A stretch of DNA of 64,000 bases from NCBI GenBank assembly GCA_903840165.1, contig CAIMEY010000098.1:25542-89541 (forward strand), written 5' to 3'. This stretch comes from an uncultured Myxococcales bacterium. GTDB lineage: Bacteria; Myxococcota_A; UBA9042. The position numbers were made by a program, and so were the translations under genes. The notes under the pieces are model-generated. The model was not told the DNA's origin. It worked only from the letters and a program-made list of their open reading frames with translations, and ran no database searches. Below are positions 47,261 through 55,934 of the stretch, in pieces; the stretch's first letter is position 1; the number at the start of each line of letters is the position of its first letter.

Positions 47261-47354
47261 TGGATGACCGCGGCAATCCACCGCAAAGACACCCGATCAC
47301 TTCAACATAGGCCAGCGCCGTTGCAAAGCGAAAATTGTGCTGAGACTAGAAAGC

Positions 47355-48122
47355 TTAACCCCGGCGGGCAGTTTGGTCGCGGTATTGGTAGTACAGGCGC
47401 AGGACCTTGCGCACGTAATCGTCGGTCGCGGCGAACGGCGTGGCATCGCGCCCTTGCACCCGCATCGATCCGGCGTGGTACGCGGACAGCACCTTGACCA
47501 AATCGCCGTCAAAGCGGTTGGCGAGAATGCGCAGAAACCGGGCTCCACCCATGATGTTTTGCGCCGTGTCGTGGATGTCATCGACGCCCAAGGCGGTCGC
47601 GGTCACGGGCAGTAACTGCATCAAGCCCACGGCCCCTTTGTTGGACTGAGCCATTGGATTTCCACCACTTTCTACATGCATCACGGCGCGCAGCAGGTGC
47701 ACGGGCAACTTGTAGCGGCTAGCGGCCCCGCTGAGGTCGGTGGCAAAGGGCGACTCGGCCGCATCCATCGTCACATCGGCCAAAGGAGCCGGCGTAGGCC
47801 CCAGTTTTCCCTTTGGATCTCGAGCTATCGGTTGCTGAACGTGATCGGCCGGCGGCAATGCGTCGGCCTGCAAGACCGTTGTCGCGCCACTGCCCCGAGC
47901 AGCGCCGTGACTGCTACCGCCGCGCCATATGCACTTGCAATTCTTGAGAATCCACTGGGGAGTGCGCGAAGAAGCGGGCAACGCGTCGATGGTGAAGTAG
48001 TCCAGGCCCGAGCCGCACTGAATGATCGTGCCGCATGTGCCGACGGCGAACGCAGATCGCTCAATAAATCCAACGCTTAGCAAGAGAACCAAGCCGGTGA
48101 TCCAGGGCGCCGTGCGCAACAT
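47355..48122 (-). CDS. Lytic transglycosylase (SLT domain)
   Basis: Cleaves peptidoglycan glycan strands; 255 aa. AAGGAG lies 10 nt before the ATG at 48122. The signal peptide (LVLLLSVGFIERSAFA) is followed by a short Cys-containing domain (CGTIIQCGSG, NCKCIW; about 28-60), a Pro/Ala linker, and an SLT/goose-lysozyme domain (about 125-250). The catalytic Glu is in MHVESGGNPMAQ, with GAVGLMQLLP, and YHAG near the end, all as in Slt70/MltC-like enzymes. The small N-terminal domain with paired Cys resembles those before SLT domains in other Deltaproteobacteria. Confidence 0.93.
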   Translation of the reverse strand: MLRTAPWITGLVLLLSVGFIERSAFAVGTCGTIIQCGSGLDYFTIDALPASSRTPQWILKNCKCIWRGGSSHGAARGSGATTVLQADALPPADHVQQPIARDPKGKLGPTPAPLADVTMDAAESPFATDLSGAASRYKLPVHLLRAVMHVESGGNPMAQSNKGAVGLMQLLPVTATALGVDDIHDTAQNIMGGARFLRILANRFDGDLVKVLSAYHAGSMRVQGRDATPFAATDDYVRKVLRLYYQYRDQTARRG

Positions 48123-48207
48123 AGACAGACATCTCCTTGCCAACGCGGGCGAGCCTATGGTGCCAAAGCCGCGGCACCGCGCAAGTATTCCCGACGCTTG
48201 GCTGGAC

Positions 48208-48235
48208 TTGCCACGGCGCTCCACCTTGCTACAGT
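48208..48235 (+). promoter_or_regulatory. Candidate sigma-70-type promoter for the ECF sigma factor gene
   Basis: TTGCCA (48208-48213), 16-bp spacer, TACAGT (48230-48235); five and four matches to consensus. It lies about 90 bp before the sigma-factor ATG on the correct strand, in the gap between divergent genes. Read by eye only. Confidence 0.4.
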
Positions 48236-48327
48236 GGCGTGCGCGTTGCGGATCCATCAGGCCATGGGGCCTAGCTGGGGCGGCGCAGATCGTTTTGCCA
48301 ACCGAGACGTCCTAGGGGTGCAGGCGC

Positions 48328-48942
48328 ATGGGCCTCCTCTCGCTGCTGTTCAGTGCGCTGGCAGGGCCGCAAGAGCCAAGTGACGAGGCGCTGATGGAGC
48401 GCTTCCTCGCCGGTGACGCGCGGGCCCTGGGGCTCCTGTACGACCGGCACGCCCGGCCGCTGTTGGCCTTTGCGGCCCAGCAAGGAGCCCGACGCCCGGA
48501 CGACGTGGTGCAGGATGCGTTCCTGCGCGTCGTGAAAAATGGTCAAGGTTTCAAGGGGCAAGCCAAGTTCCGCACCTGGCTGTACACGATTGCCCGCAAC
48601 CTGTGCATCGATGCGTCGCGGCGCGATCGCTTTCGCAGCGGTCCGTCTCTGGATGCGCCCACCGGCGACGGTGACGGGCCAACCCTGGGCGATCGGTTGG
48701 CCAGCGACATGGTCGGCGGCGATGCCCTGCGCAACACCGCGGACGGACAGTTTCGCCACGCCTACGAGGCGGCCATGGCGCTTCTGCCTGAAGAACAACG
48801 CGAAGTCTTCGCCATGCGCGAAATGGGCGGCCTGAGCTTTGCCGAAATCGCCGAGGCGACGCAGTGCAATGAGAATACGGTCAAGAGCCGAATGCGCTAT
48901 GCACTCAAGGCACTACGCGACGCACTGATCGATTTTTGCTAA
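48328..48942 (+). CDS. RNA polymerase ECF sigma factor
   Basis: Alternative sigma factor of the extracytoplasmic-function type, 204 aa. Region 2 spans about residues 20-95 (LYDRHARPLLAFA, DDVVQDAFLRVVKN, FRTWLYTIARNLCIDASRR) and region 4 about 145-200 (LPEEQREVFAMREMGGLSF AEIAEATQCNENTVKSRM, given in parts). The linker between regions is long and acidic/Gly-rich (about 95-125). The next gene on this strand encodes a single-TM Ala-rich protein that could be its membrane partner. The ECF subgroup and regulon are not predictable by eye. Confidence 0.93.
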   Translation: MGLLSLLFSALAGPQEPSDEALMERFLAGDARALGLLYDRHARPLLAFAAQQGARRPDDVVQDAFLRVVKNGQGFKGQAKFRTWLYTIARNLCIDASRRDRFRSGPSLDAPTGDGDGPTLGDRLASDMVGGDALRNTADGQFRHAYEAAMALLPEEQREVFAMREMGGLSFAEIAEATQCNENTVKSRMRYALKALRDALIDFC

Positions 48943-49179
48943 GGCAGCGTTTGGCCCCGAGGCAGGGGACGCCTATCTTGATGCTGTGGATCTTGAAGTA
49001 CAAGGGGCCGCGACTCGCACGGCCTCTGGGTTGGATGAACGAACTGGATGAACGAAGCGGGGCGATGATAGCACCGCGCAGAAGGACAGACTGGAAAATC
49101 TGATTCGGATCGAGGCGGTGGACGCCATCGCAAGAGGCCTGCGCCGCTAACAAGGCGCGGGGACAACGGGGTAAAGGTC

Positions 49180-50571
49180 ATGGTGGACCGGAACAAGAAA
49201 ACTGAAAATACCCCAGAGATCCATGCGGATGCACGGCTGATCGACGCCTTTGAGCGGCGCCAGGCTGGTGGTAGCGCGGACGAGGTTCCGCCGTCTTGGC
49301 TCACAGAAGTCGATGAATTTGTGCGTGTTCACCGCCGCGTTCAGGCTCAGCCTTTGCCAGAGCTGCCGCCTTCCATCCGCGGGGTGATCATGGCCGCGGC
49401 CGTGCAGGCCACCCAAGCCCAGGAAAAGCGTAGTCTTTGGTCGCAGATCTTTGCTGCGCTCCTCAAGCCTGGTCCTGTTCTGGGCTTGGCGACGGCGACG
49501 GCCTTGGCGGTTGCGCTGTCCGTGCGGACCGATAGGCCCGCAGCCCCGGTGCAAGCTCCTGCAGCGGAACTGAAGACAGCCCAGCAAGATCAGCCAATTG
49601 CCCGACAAGCAGCGCCTGCGAGCGCGGCAGCTGTCCCTGCCGATCAGCAGGCCGCTGCGCCGGCAGGAGCCATCCCGCCGCCCTCAGCCGGCACAGGCGC
49701 CCCGGGAGCTGCCGCTGATGCTCCACAAGCGAGCGCTGGCGCGGCTCCGAGCTTTGGCCGTGAAGTGGCAGGTGAACCTCGCGCGAAAGCCGATGCCCCT
49801 GCGGCTCAGGTTGCAGCGTCCGCGCCGATGCCCAAGCCAACGCGGGTAATCGCGGCTCAGCCTGCCTCGCTTGGCCCGACGGACTATGAAAATACGCAGG
49901 CAATGCAACAGGTTGCTCAGGACGACGCCCAGATGCCGGTAGCGCCGCGCGGCAAGGCGATGGACGAAGAAAATACCTTTCCCCAAGCAGGGTTGGCCAA
50001 GGGTGCTGCAGCCGGAGGACGAGCCGGGCCGGCCGCTCAGGTTGCAGATGCCGCGCCACCGCCGGCGGCTGAAGCCAATTTCCGCCGCGCCGCCAAGGCT
50101 GAGTCTGCCGATAAGAAGAGCGTCGCCGACCGCAACGAATTTGCCTCGAAGGAAGAAAAGCAAGCAACTCGTCAGGTTGCAGCACCTGCCCGCGCCCAGG
50201 ATGTAGGCCAAGCGGGGGCCGCTATCGTCAGCGAACAGGCCAAGGCCGATGGCATTGCCTCGGGCGATTCGGCCAAGAAAGGCAAAGTTGACAGCGATGT
50301 AGCTGCTGCGCGGGCCTTGGTCGATAAGGCCACGGATGCAAACGGTCGCAGGGCTGCGCTTGTCAAGCTAGCTGATGTCGCCAAACGCGCCGGGGACGTC
50401 AAGAATCAGACTTGGGCGGGCGAGCAACTAAGGGCTTTGCAAGAGGAATTGGCTCGGTCACGCCCTGCGGCACAGCAGCAGGCTCCCGGTGGATCCAACG
50501 CGGCGGGGTCTGGCAAGGCCAAGGCAGCGGCAGCCCCCGAAGCACCCGCGTCGCCCAAGAAAGCCGACTAA
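49180..50571 (+). CDS. Ala/Pro-rich single-TM protein, probable anti-sigma partner
   Basis: A 463-aa protein. Residues 1-75 form a charged cytoplasmic domain that could bind a sigma factor (ADARLIDAFERRQAGG, RGVIMAAAV), but the HxxxCxxC zinc motif of typical anti-sigma factors is absent. One TM helix follows at about 92-110 (PVLGLATATALAVALSV). The rest (about 115-463) is an extracytoplasmic, low-complexity Ala/Pro/Gln/Lys region ending in a short helical repeat (ALVDKATDANGRRAALVKLA). It begins 237 bp after the ECF sigma gene on the same strand. The functional pairing is inferred from position and topology alone. Confidence 0.65.
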   Translation: MVDRNKKTENTPEIHADARLIDAFERRQAGGSADEVPPSWLTEVDEFVRVHRRVQAQPLPELPPSIRGVIMAAAVQATQAQEKRSLWSQIFAALLKPGPVLGLATATALAVALSVRTDRPAAPVQAPAAELKTAQQDQPIARQAAPASAAAVPADQQAAAPAGAIPPPSAGTGAPGAAADAPQASAGAAPSFGREVAGEPRAKADAPAAQVAASAPMPKPTRVIAAQPASLGPTDYENTQAMQQVAQDDAQMPVAPRGKAMDEENTFPQAGLAKGAAAGGRAGPAAQVADAAPPPAAEANFRRAAKAESADKKSVADRNEFASKEEKQATRQVAAPARAQDVGQAGAAIVSEQAKADGIASGDSAKKGKVDSDVAAARALVDKATDANGRRAALVKLADVAKRAGDVKNQTWAGEQLRALQEELARSRPAAQQQAPGGSNAAGSGKAKAAAAPEAPASPKKAD

Positions 50572-50644
50572 CACCTCACTGCCCACCACCCGGCTGCGAG
50601 GGCAGAATCATTGCCCCAAAGACCTGAATATGCTGCGTCCAGAC

Positions 50645-52210
50645 CTACTTAGCAGGCCATAGCCCGCGAACTGTGCACATCAGCGAGCGCGCCAGGTCGA
50701 TCAGGCGCTCACGCTTGCGCACGTGGACGGCTGCAGCCAGAAGTCCGCGACCTTGCGGCTGAATTCCACCACCACCCAAGCAGCGCGGCTCGCCCAAATG
50801 CCGTTGACGGGTCAGCCAGTCGCCCGAACCCTGGGCTGCTTGACGCCAGCGCTGCGCATCGATGGCCATCGCGACGGGCTGTGCAGACGGTGCCATCGCC
50901 ACAGCGTGCCCGGCCCGAACGACGGAAAGCAGTTGAAGAACCTCAGGATTGGGCTCAGCATCGCCATCGACCAGCAACAGCAGATCGGCACCGATCGCCG
51001 CGACGGCCGCATCAAGCGTGGTCAGTGGCGCAGCATATCCGCCTGGAAAAACAAGCAGTTGCAGATGCTCTGCCTGGGCAATGTCAGCGCTGTCGTCCGT
51101 TGACCCTAGGTCGATAGCCCACCAGTGCATATCCACCTGCTGGGCAACGCGGCGCCACTGTTTGACAGTGTTGGCCAAATTTCGCGCATGATTTCGCGTT
51201 ACTATAGCAATTGCCGTGCTACGAACTGCAGCAGCTGGTGCAGACACTGCGGCCGCGGGTGGCACGGGCTCAGCAACTGGCACGCGCTTGTGCAGTGCAG
51301 TCGCCGCGCGCTCTGCCATCGTTGGGCCGTCGTGAACCTCTTGCGTTACAGGCGGTTGCGCAGCAGATGGCGCGGCAGTTGCCACGGGCCCAGTCGCAGG
51401 CTCGGCTGGTGCATCGTCGATCAATGCACGGCGGCCTTGGGCATGCCGCGCGGCCCTTTCTGCCATACTTAACGCGGGCTTGGCAGGCACTGGCAAGGCT
51501 TGGGGAATTTCTAGGCGACGCTCGCGCAGTGCGCTGTCCCGAGCAGCCCGGTTTCGCGCAGCAATTTCAGCCATATCCAAAGGCTTGACGCCGCTTGCCG
51601 GTGCCGGAATTGCCGCAGATTCGTTGGTCGCCGGGCGATGGTGTTGACTGGCCCGAGCAGCCCGTTGCGCCATCGAAAGTGGAGGCGCAACAGGCAGTTC
51701 CGCCCGGTCTTCGGCAATCGTCGGCGGCCGGCGAGCGTAGCGCGAGGCTCGATCGGCCATGTCCACGGCCGGCCTCTGCGGATTGGCAGGTGGCGGGATC
51801 ACCGGGCTAGGCTTGGGTCGATCGTCCTTTAACCCCTCATTTGGGCTTCGTTTTTCTTTCCGGAGTTCGCGCTGCGCTGGCCCAAGAGCAGCAGTAGGCG
51901 GCACCGATGGTGGCGCAACCACAGGCTCCACCACCGGCAATTCCACCAACAGATCAAGCTGAGGTCGGCCAGGGATGGGCGTAACCTCAGGCATCACCTT
52001 GGTTTTCTTGGCGACGCGAGTTGCCTTGGCAGCAGGCGCGGCCACAGGGGCGACATCTCCTGAAGGAGAAGGGGAATCTTCTGTTTGTTTTGGCTTTTTC
52101 GCCCTTGGCGTCTGTGGCGCGCGGGCTTGAACGGTCGCCACGGGGGTCTCCGCCTCAACACCCGTGGTTGCTGATGCTTGCCCAATACTTTCTTTCGGTT
52201 GCTTGGTCAT
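50645..52210 (-). CDS. Glycosyltransferase-2-like domain with repeat-bearing disordered N terminus
   Basis: A 521-aa protein. Residues about 1-330 are Pro/Ala/Arg-rich and disordered, with five copies of a short MA(D/Q/E)RAxR-like motif starting near residues 151, 180, 213, 249 and 298 (MADRASR, MAQRAAR, MAEIAAR, MAERAAR, MAERAAT). Residues about 331-500 look like a GT-A fold: an AIVTRNHARNL start, a DLGSTDDS segment and a DGD metal motif in LLLLVDGDAEPNPE. A basic C-terminal tail follows. No signal peptide or TM helix is seen. The ATG has a poor ribosome binding site; an upstream TTG at 52285 is less likely. Substrate unknown. Confidence 0.7.
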   Translation of the reverse strand: MTKQPKESIGQASATTGVEAETPVATVQARAPQTPRAKKPKQTEDSPSPSGDVAPVAAPAAKATRVAKKTKVMPEVTPIPGRPQLDLLVELPVVEPVVAPPSVPPTAALGPAQRELRKEKRSPNEGLKDDRPKPSPVIPPPANPQRPAVDMADRASRYARRPPTIAEDRAELPVAPPLSMAQRAARASQHHRPATNESAAIPAPASGVKPLDMAEIAARNRAARDSALRERRLEIPQALPVPAKPALSMAERAARHAQGRRALIDDAPAEPATGPVATAAPSAAQPPVTQEVHDGPTMAERAATALHKRVPVAEPVPPAAAVSAPAAAVRSTAIAIVTRNHARNLANTVKQWRRVAQQVDMHWWAIDLGSTDDSADIAQAEHLQLLVFPGGYAAPLTTLDAAVAAIGADLLLLVDGDAEPNPEVLQLLSVVRAGHAVAMAPSAQPVAMAIDAQRWRQAAQGSGDWLTRQRHLGEPRCLGGGGIQPQGRGLLAAAVHVRKRERLIDLARSLMCTVRGLWPAK

Positions 52211-52400
52211 GCGCGTCCATGCTTGAGGCCAGTCCGTCGCGGCGTCCACGCCCGCCCGATCCAAACCGGCTGCTTTTGTTAGCAATAAAGGAACGATTCC
52301 GAGGGGTCGAGCCGTTCGTCACCGCGCTTGCGCCGCGGCCGCTGCGAAGGGGCAGCAGATGCGTGACAATGCCCCAGAACAGCTTGGAATTGCAAATGTT

Positions 52401-53180
52401 TCAGCGACCAGCAGCAGATGGGACAGGCGCTGCTGCCGCGATCGGGCGCTGGATGTCGACGAACACATACCGACCCAAGTGCGCTGAAAGATAGGGCTGT
52501 TTGTCCCGCAAGACAACCGTGATCCGCGTTCCACGACCCGCAATTTCTTCGGTCTTGATGAACTCAACCGCCGTGGGAAAGGCCCCAGTGAGAATCTCGT
52601 TCTTTAAATTCGCATTCGAAATCGTTACTTGCGGCAGATCAATGACCACGTGGAGGTCGTCCGGGCGGTACACGTAGCCACAAGCCGCCTTCTCGAGTTG
52701 AACATAGACGCGCGACCCATCGGCATTGTTCTGGAATCCGACCCAGGTCAATTGCTGCGGCTCGACTTTGCAACGCCCAACTTGCGTTGGCGCTGTTTCG
52801 CTATTCCAATCAGGAACTTGACCGCTGTACGGTCTTTCCTTGTACAAGTTTCCGGCGCGGTCGACGAACAGCTCTTTGGCGCGCTCATCACCCAACAATG
52901 GAAACGGAAAGGGCTTTGGCGGCGGCGCAAAGGGCCCCAATCGCAGGGCATCTTCGCCGACGGGCGTTTGATCGGGTTCCGGGCGTGCCTCTGGCTTGTC
53001 GGCCGGACGAGCCTCAGCGGTTGGCGTAGTCTTCTTAGAGTCAGCGTCTTTGGCTTTGACTTCTGGGGACTTTGCCTTTGCGCCGCCGGCAGCTTGAGCC
53101 TGAGCGGGCCATCCCGCGCACAGGGCGACGGCCACAACCATCCCGACCCAAGCTAGCCCCGCTGTTCCAACCTTGGCCAT
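52401..53180 (-). CDS. Secreted AMIN-like domain protein
   Basis: A 259-aa exported protein. CGGAG lies 5-6 nt before the ATG at 53180; the frame continues upstream without support. The signal peptide ends near AQAQA, followed by a Lys/Glu/Pro-rich linker (about 30-85) and a globular C-terminal domain (about 130-255). That domain has beta strands such as LTWVGFQNNADGSRVYVQL, DDLHVVIDLPQV and TRITVVLRD, and resembles the AMIN domain that localises envelope proteins or secretin parts to the periplasm. No catalytic domain is attached. It is followed 190 bp downstream by the glycosyltransferase-like gene on the same strand. Confidence 0.7.
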   Translation of the reverse strand: MAKVGTAGLAWVGMVVAVALCAGWPAQAQAAGGAKAKSPEVKAKDADSKKTTPTAEARPADKPEARPEPDQTPVGEDALRLGPFAPPPKPFPFPLLGDERAKELFVDRAGNLYKERPYSGQVPDWNSETAPTQVGRCKVEPQQLTWVGFQNNADGSRVYVQLEKAACGYVYRPDDLHVVIDLPQVTISNANLKNEILTGAFPTAVEFIKTEEIAGRGTRITVVLRDKQPYLSAHLGRYVFVDIQRPIAAAAPVPSAAGR

Positions 53181-53294
53181 GCAAGCTCCGCGCCCCTGGT
53201 GCCGTCCACACCCACCTGGGTCTGCATAGTATGCGGTTACGCTGCGTTGTCCAGCAAACCCACGCCAACGGCTGGCCCATCGATCGCGGGGTGC

Positions 53295-53337
53295 AAAAAC
53301 GCCACGAGGTACCCCAGTTGCCCAGGATACCTCGTGG
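53295..53337 (-). terminator. Rho-independent terminator of the 53358-54179 lipoprotein gene
   Basis: Perfect 10-bp inverted repeat, CCACGAGGTA (53302-53311) and TACCTCGTGG (53328-53337). On the minus strand it is followed by CG and then TTTTT (53295-53299). It lies 20 bp after the lipoprotein stop codon, in the right orientation, and 115 bp before the start of the AMIN-like gene, so the two genes are probably separate transcription units. Confidence 0.8.
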
Positions 53338-53357
53338 ATCATCCAGCAATCACGGCA

Positions 53358-54179
53358 CTATTTCGGGAGCACGATCTTGATGCGGTCGTAGCTGGTGCCA
53401 TCGTGGGTACCGGCGAACCACTTCTTGTCCGCCGAGTCGCCCGCGCCAGCCGCCGGGAACGTGACCGAACCGGTGTCAGCACCCGCGGTCGGGCGGATGT
53501 CGACCTGGTATTCATCGGCGTAGCAGGCACACTGTGCGTAGGCAAAGCCCTTTTGCACGCCCTTGCCGTCTGGCAGGTAGGTGTCGTCGACTTCCCACAC
53601 CGCGAGCTCATCGCCATCCTGCAGGTCGACATGAGCTCCTGTGCCGTCGCAGGAAGCCGGGTCCGCCGTCGAGGCTGAGCAGGCGCCGAACTGCAGTTCC
53701 ATAGAGCCGCCGTTGAGGCTGAAGTAACCGGTGTCTGGCTTGTCGCTGTAGACATGGCCGTTGACCGGGCCTACCGGGTAGTCAACTTGCTTGGCATCGA
53801 TCTTGGCGCTCGAGGGGCAAAGCGGCGTTGAACCCTGAGCAAACACGCCGGACTTCACCTTGCCAACGGCGATGAGCGCGCCACCGCGGTACAGACCAAC
53901 GGCATCGAGGTCCGTGCCGGGGCTGCCCGCCTTGGTGCAGTCAAGCTGCTCCTCGGAGTGATCCCAAACGACGATCGACTGGAAAGTCTGCTTGGTAGGG
54001 CCGGTATCGGTGCCCGTGGTGTCCGTGCCCGTGCCGGTGTCGGTACCCGTATTGGTATCGCCACCCGTGTAGGTGCCGTCAGCAGCGTCGGCATCGGCGC
54101 CGGTCGTGGAAGAACACGCCGCTGTGGCCAACAGGGCCGACGAGCCGACGATCAGGAGAGATTGACTGAACTTGAACAT
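53358..54179 (-). CDS. Uncharacterised lipoprotein with Thr/Gly/Asp linker
   Basis: A 273-aa lipoprotein. GGAGG stands 8 nt before the ATG at 54179; the longer frame upstream is not supported. Lipobox TAAC follows a clear signal. A 45-residue Thr/Gly/Asp low-complexity linker (about residues 25-65) precedes a globular domain of about 200 residues with a few Cys, many Gly and Asp, and a VDLQDGDELAVWEVDD segment, likely beta-rich. No family is recognised. It has its own promoter (54336-54363) and a strong terminator, so it is a monocistronic, probably well-expressed gene. Confidence 0.8.
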   Translation of the reverse strand: MFKFSQSLLIVGSSALLATAACSSTTGADADAADGTYTGGDTNTGTDTGTGTDTTGTDTGPTKQTFQSIVVWDHSEEQLDCTKAGSPGTDLDAVGLYRGGALIAVGKVKSGVFAQGSTPLCPSSAKIDAKQVDYPVGPVNGHVYSDKPDTGYFSLNGGSMELQFGACSASTADPASCDGTGAHVDLQDGDELAVWEVDDTYLPDGKGVQKGFAYAQCACYADEYQVDIRPTAGADTGSVTFPAAGAGDSADKKWFAGTHDGTSYDRIKIVLPK

Positions 54180-54728
54180 GTTTTTTCCTCCGAAATTCGA
54201 CGCTTTATCCATGCGCCATTGTGCGACCGTTGCGGCCTCACCACCCCATGGTGATTTGCCAATCGACTTACACAACCCGTCCGCGAACCCTGGGACCGCG
54301 ACCAAACTCAGGCTGATTGTCCCGCGCCGTGCCCTAGGATAGGCATCGCCGGCAACAAGTCAACCCGCAGCGGCCACTGTAACGCGCGGCACGTCCAGAC
54401 TATTCGCAAGGACTATTCACCCGTTATTTCGGGTCATTTTCACGCATGCGGCCGGGCGCCGTGGGGCCCAAACGCGACGATACCCGCGTACCCGACCTGG
54501 ACCCAAGCGTCGGCAAAGCGCGCCTCAAGAGGTCTACTCCTGGCGCGTGTCTGGAATAAAATCGTTTGCTAACATGTGATTAGCCGGCGACAGAGCTTCG
54601 CTAGACGGACCGCCGTGCCGCCGACTCGATCAACTGCCCCGGGTTTGACCGGCCGCCACGTCCAGCGCACAATCCCCGCCGCCACCCGGACGGATCCGCG
54701 GTGCTGCTACCTGCTGCAAAAGGTCCTC
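54180..54728. other. Intergenic region between two divergent lipoprotein genes
   Basis: A 549-bp divergent region. On the minus strand it holds the promoter at 54336-54363. A small hairpin ACCCG/CGGGT is at 54419-54434, followed by ATTTT. A TAAAAT at 54557-54562 on the plus strand lacks a good -35. The frame of the next gene is open upstream to 54576 but that part has no family resemblance. No RNA gene was recognised. Confidence 0.45.
54336..54363 (-). promoter_or_regulatory. Candidate sigma-70-type promoter for the 54179 lipoprotein
   Basis: On the minus strand TTGACT (54363-54358), 16-bp spacer, TATCCT (54341-54336); five and four matches to consensus. It would give a leader of about 150 nt before the ATG at 54179. 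Confidence 0.45.
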
Positions 54729-55760
54729 ATGTTGCGACATCTCTGGTTCCGCGTCCTGATGGCGGCTGTGCTCCCCACGGCCCTAGTTGCCTGTAATAAG
54801 GCGCAAAATACTCAGCCCGCAGAAGGCTCGCCGCCGGTCGCTCCGGCAACTGCAGAGGCCTCAGCAGCCAAGGCGACCCCGCCGACGCCCGCGGTAGACC
54901 CGGCCAAAGCGGCCTCGGCGACAGCAGGTGCGGCGGCCAAAGGTCCGCTTGGCGCCAGCATTTTGACCGATGCGTGCCCGGCTCCGGGCGAGGACGCAGC
55001 CACCTGCCCCAAGAAGCCTGACAAAGTCGATGACAACATTCAGGTCGGCCACGTCTTGATCGGTTGGGACGGATCCCTGCCTGGCAAGAAGATTGGCCGC
55101 AATCAGGACCAAGCCAAGCAACTGGCCGTGCAAGTGGCGCACGAAGCCCGCAAAACGGGAGCGGATTTCGTCAAGTTGATCTGGGCGCACTCCTCGGACC
55201 CAGGCCCCGGCATTTACAAGATCACGCCGGACCTGCGCATGCGCTATGTGCCTGCTTTTACAGCGATGGCTCTGTCCCTGGGCGAAGGGCAGATCGACGT
55301 GGTCGAGACCAAGTTCGGCTATCACGTCATGAAGCGTTTGCCGTTTGATTTCAAGGCGCCTGAAAAGCCCCTCGAGAAGGTCGCCACGGATGCCTGCCCA
55401 GCGGCTGGGGAAAACCCCAAGACGTGTCCGACGGTGCAGGATCCCAAGCCCGTCAAGGCCACGGTCAGCCATATCCTGATCGGCTACCAAGGGTCTTTGC
55501 CCGGCGAGAACGTGACGCGGACCAAGGAAGAGGCCAAGAAGTTGGCCATCGATCTGCTGCACGAAGTCCGCAAGACTGGAGCGGATTTTGCGGCGGCTAT
55601 GAAGAAGAACAGCCAAGATCCGGGTGGCGGCACCTATCCCGTGACGCCTGAGGCCGGCTTGGTTCCGCCGTTCAAGCAGTTGTCCCTGTCGCTGGGCGTG
55701 GGCCAAATCGATATCGTTGAAACCAGCTTTGGTTTCCATATCATCAAGCGCAATGACTAA
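54729..55760 (+). CDS. Tandem parvulin-type peptidyl-prolyl isomerase lipoprotein
   Basis: A 343-aa lipoprotein with lipobox LVAC and AAAGG before the ATG at 54729. After an Ala/Pro/Lys-rich linker come two parvulin (rotamase) domains in tandem, each preceded by a short segment with two Cys (DACPAPGEDAATCPKK; DACPAAGENPKTCPT). Domain 1 (about residues 100-205) begins QVGHVLIGWDG and ends VVETKFGYHVMKR. Domain 2 (about 235-343) begins VSHILIGYQG and ends IVETSFGFHIIKR. The two are recent-looking duplicates. There is no SurA-like chaperone domain. Likely a periplasmic folding catalyst for outer-membrane or secreted proteins. Confidence 0.9.
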   Translation: MLRHLWFRVLMAAVLPTALVACNKAQNTQPAEGSPPVAPATAEASAAKATPPTPAVDPAKAASATAGAAAKGPLGASILTDACPAPGEDAATCPKKPDKVDDNIQVGHVLIGWDGSLPGKKIGRNQDQAKQLAVQVAHEARKTGADFVKLIWAHSSDPGPGIYKITPDLRMRYVPAFTAMALSLGEGQIDVVETKFGYHVMKRLPFDFKAPEKPLEKVATDACPAAGENPKTCPTVQDPKPVKATVSHILIGYQGSLPGENVTRTKEEAKKLAIDLLHEVRKTGADFAAAMKKNSQDPGGGTYPVTPEAGLVPPFKQLSLSLGVGQIDIVETSFGFHIIKRND

Positions 55761-55934
55761 GGGCTGAGCCCAGATCCCGCCCAGGCTCAAAGCGCCTAGG
55801 GACAGGATCACCGCTGTGGTTGGCCCTAGATTCTAACGCAATCGCAGCTATTTATTGCGCAAATTAGCATGAGGCGGCAACTGGCCGGGCATTGGGCTCC
55901 CCTTGCGCCGCCCAACCTACCGGCACGGAGTCCC

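Noticed and set aside
50579..50605. CTGCCC/GGGCAG inverted repeat between convergent genes as a terminator
   Set aside because: Six-bp stem, 15-nt loop and no T-run on either strand.
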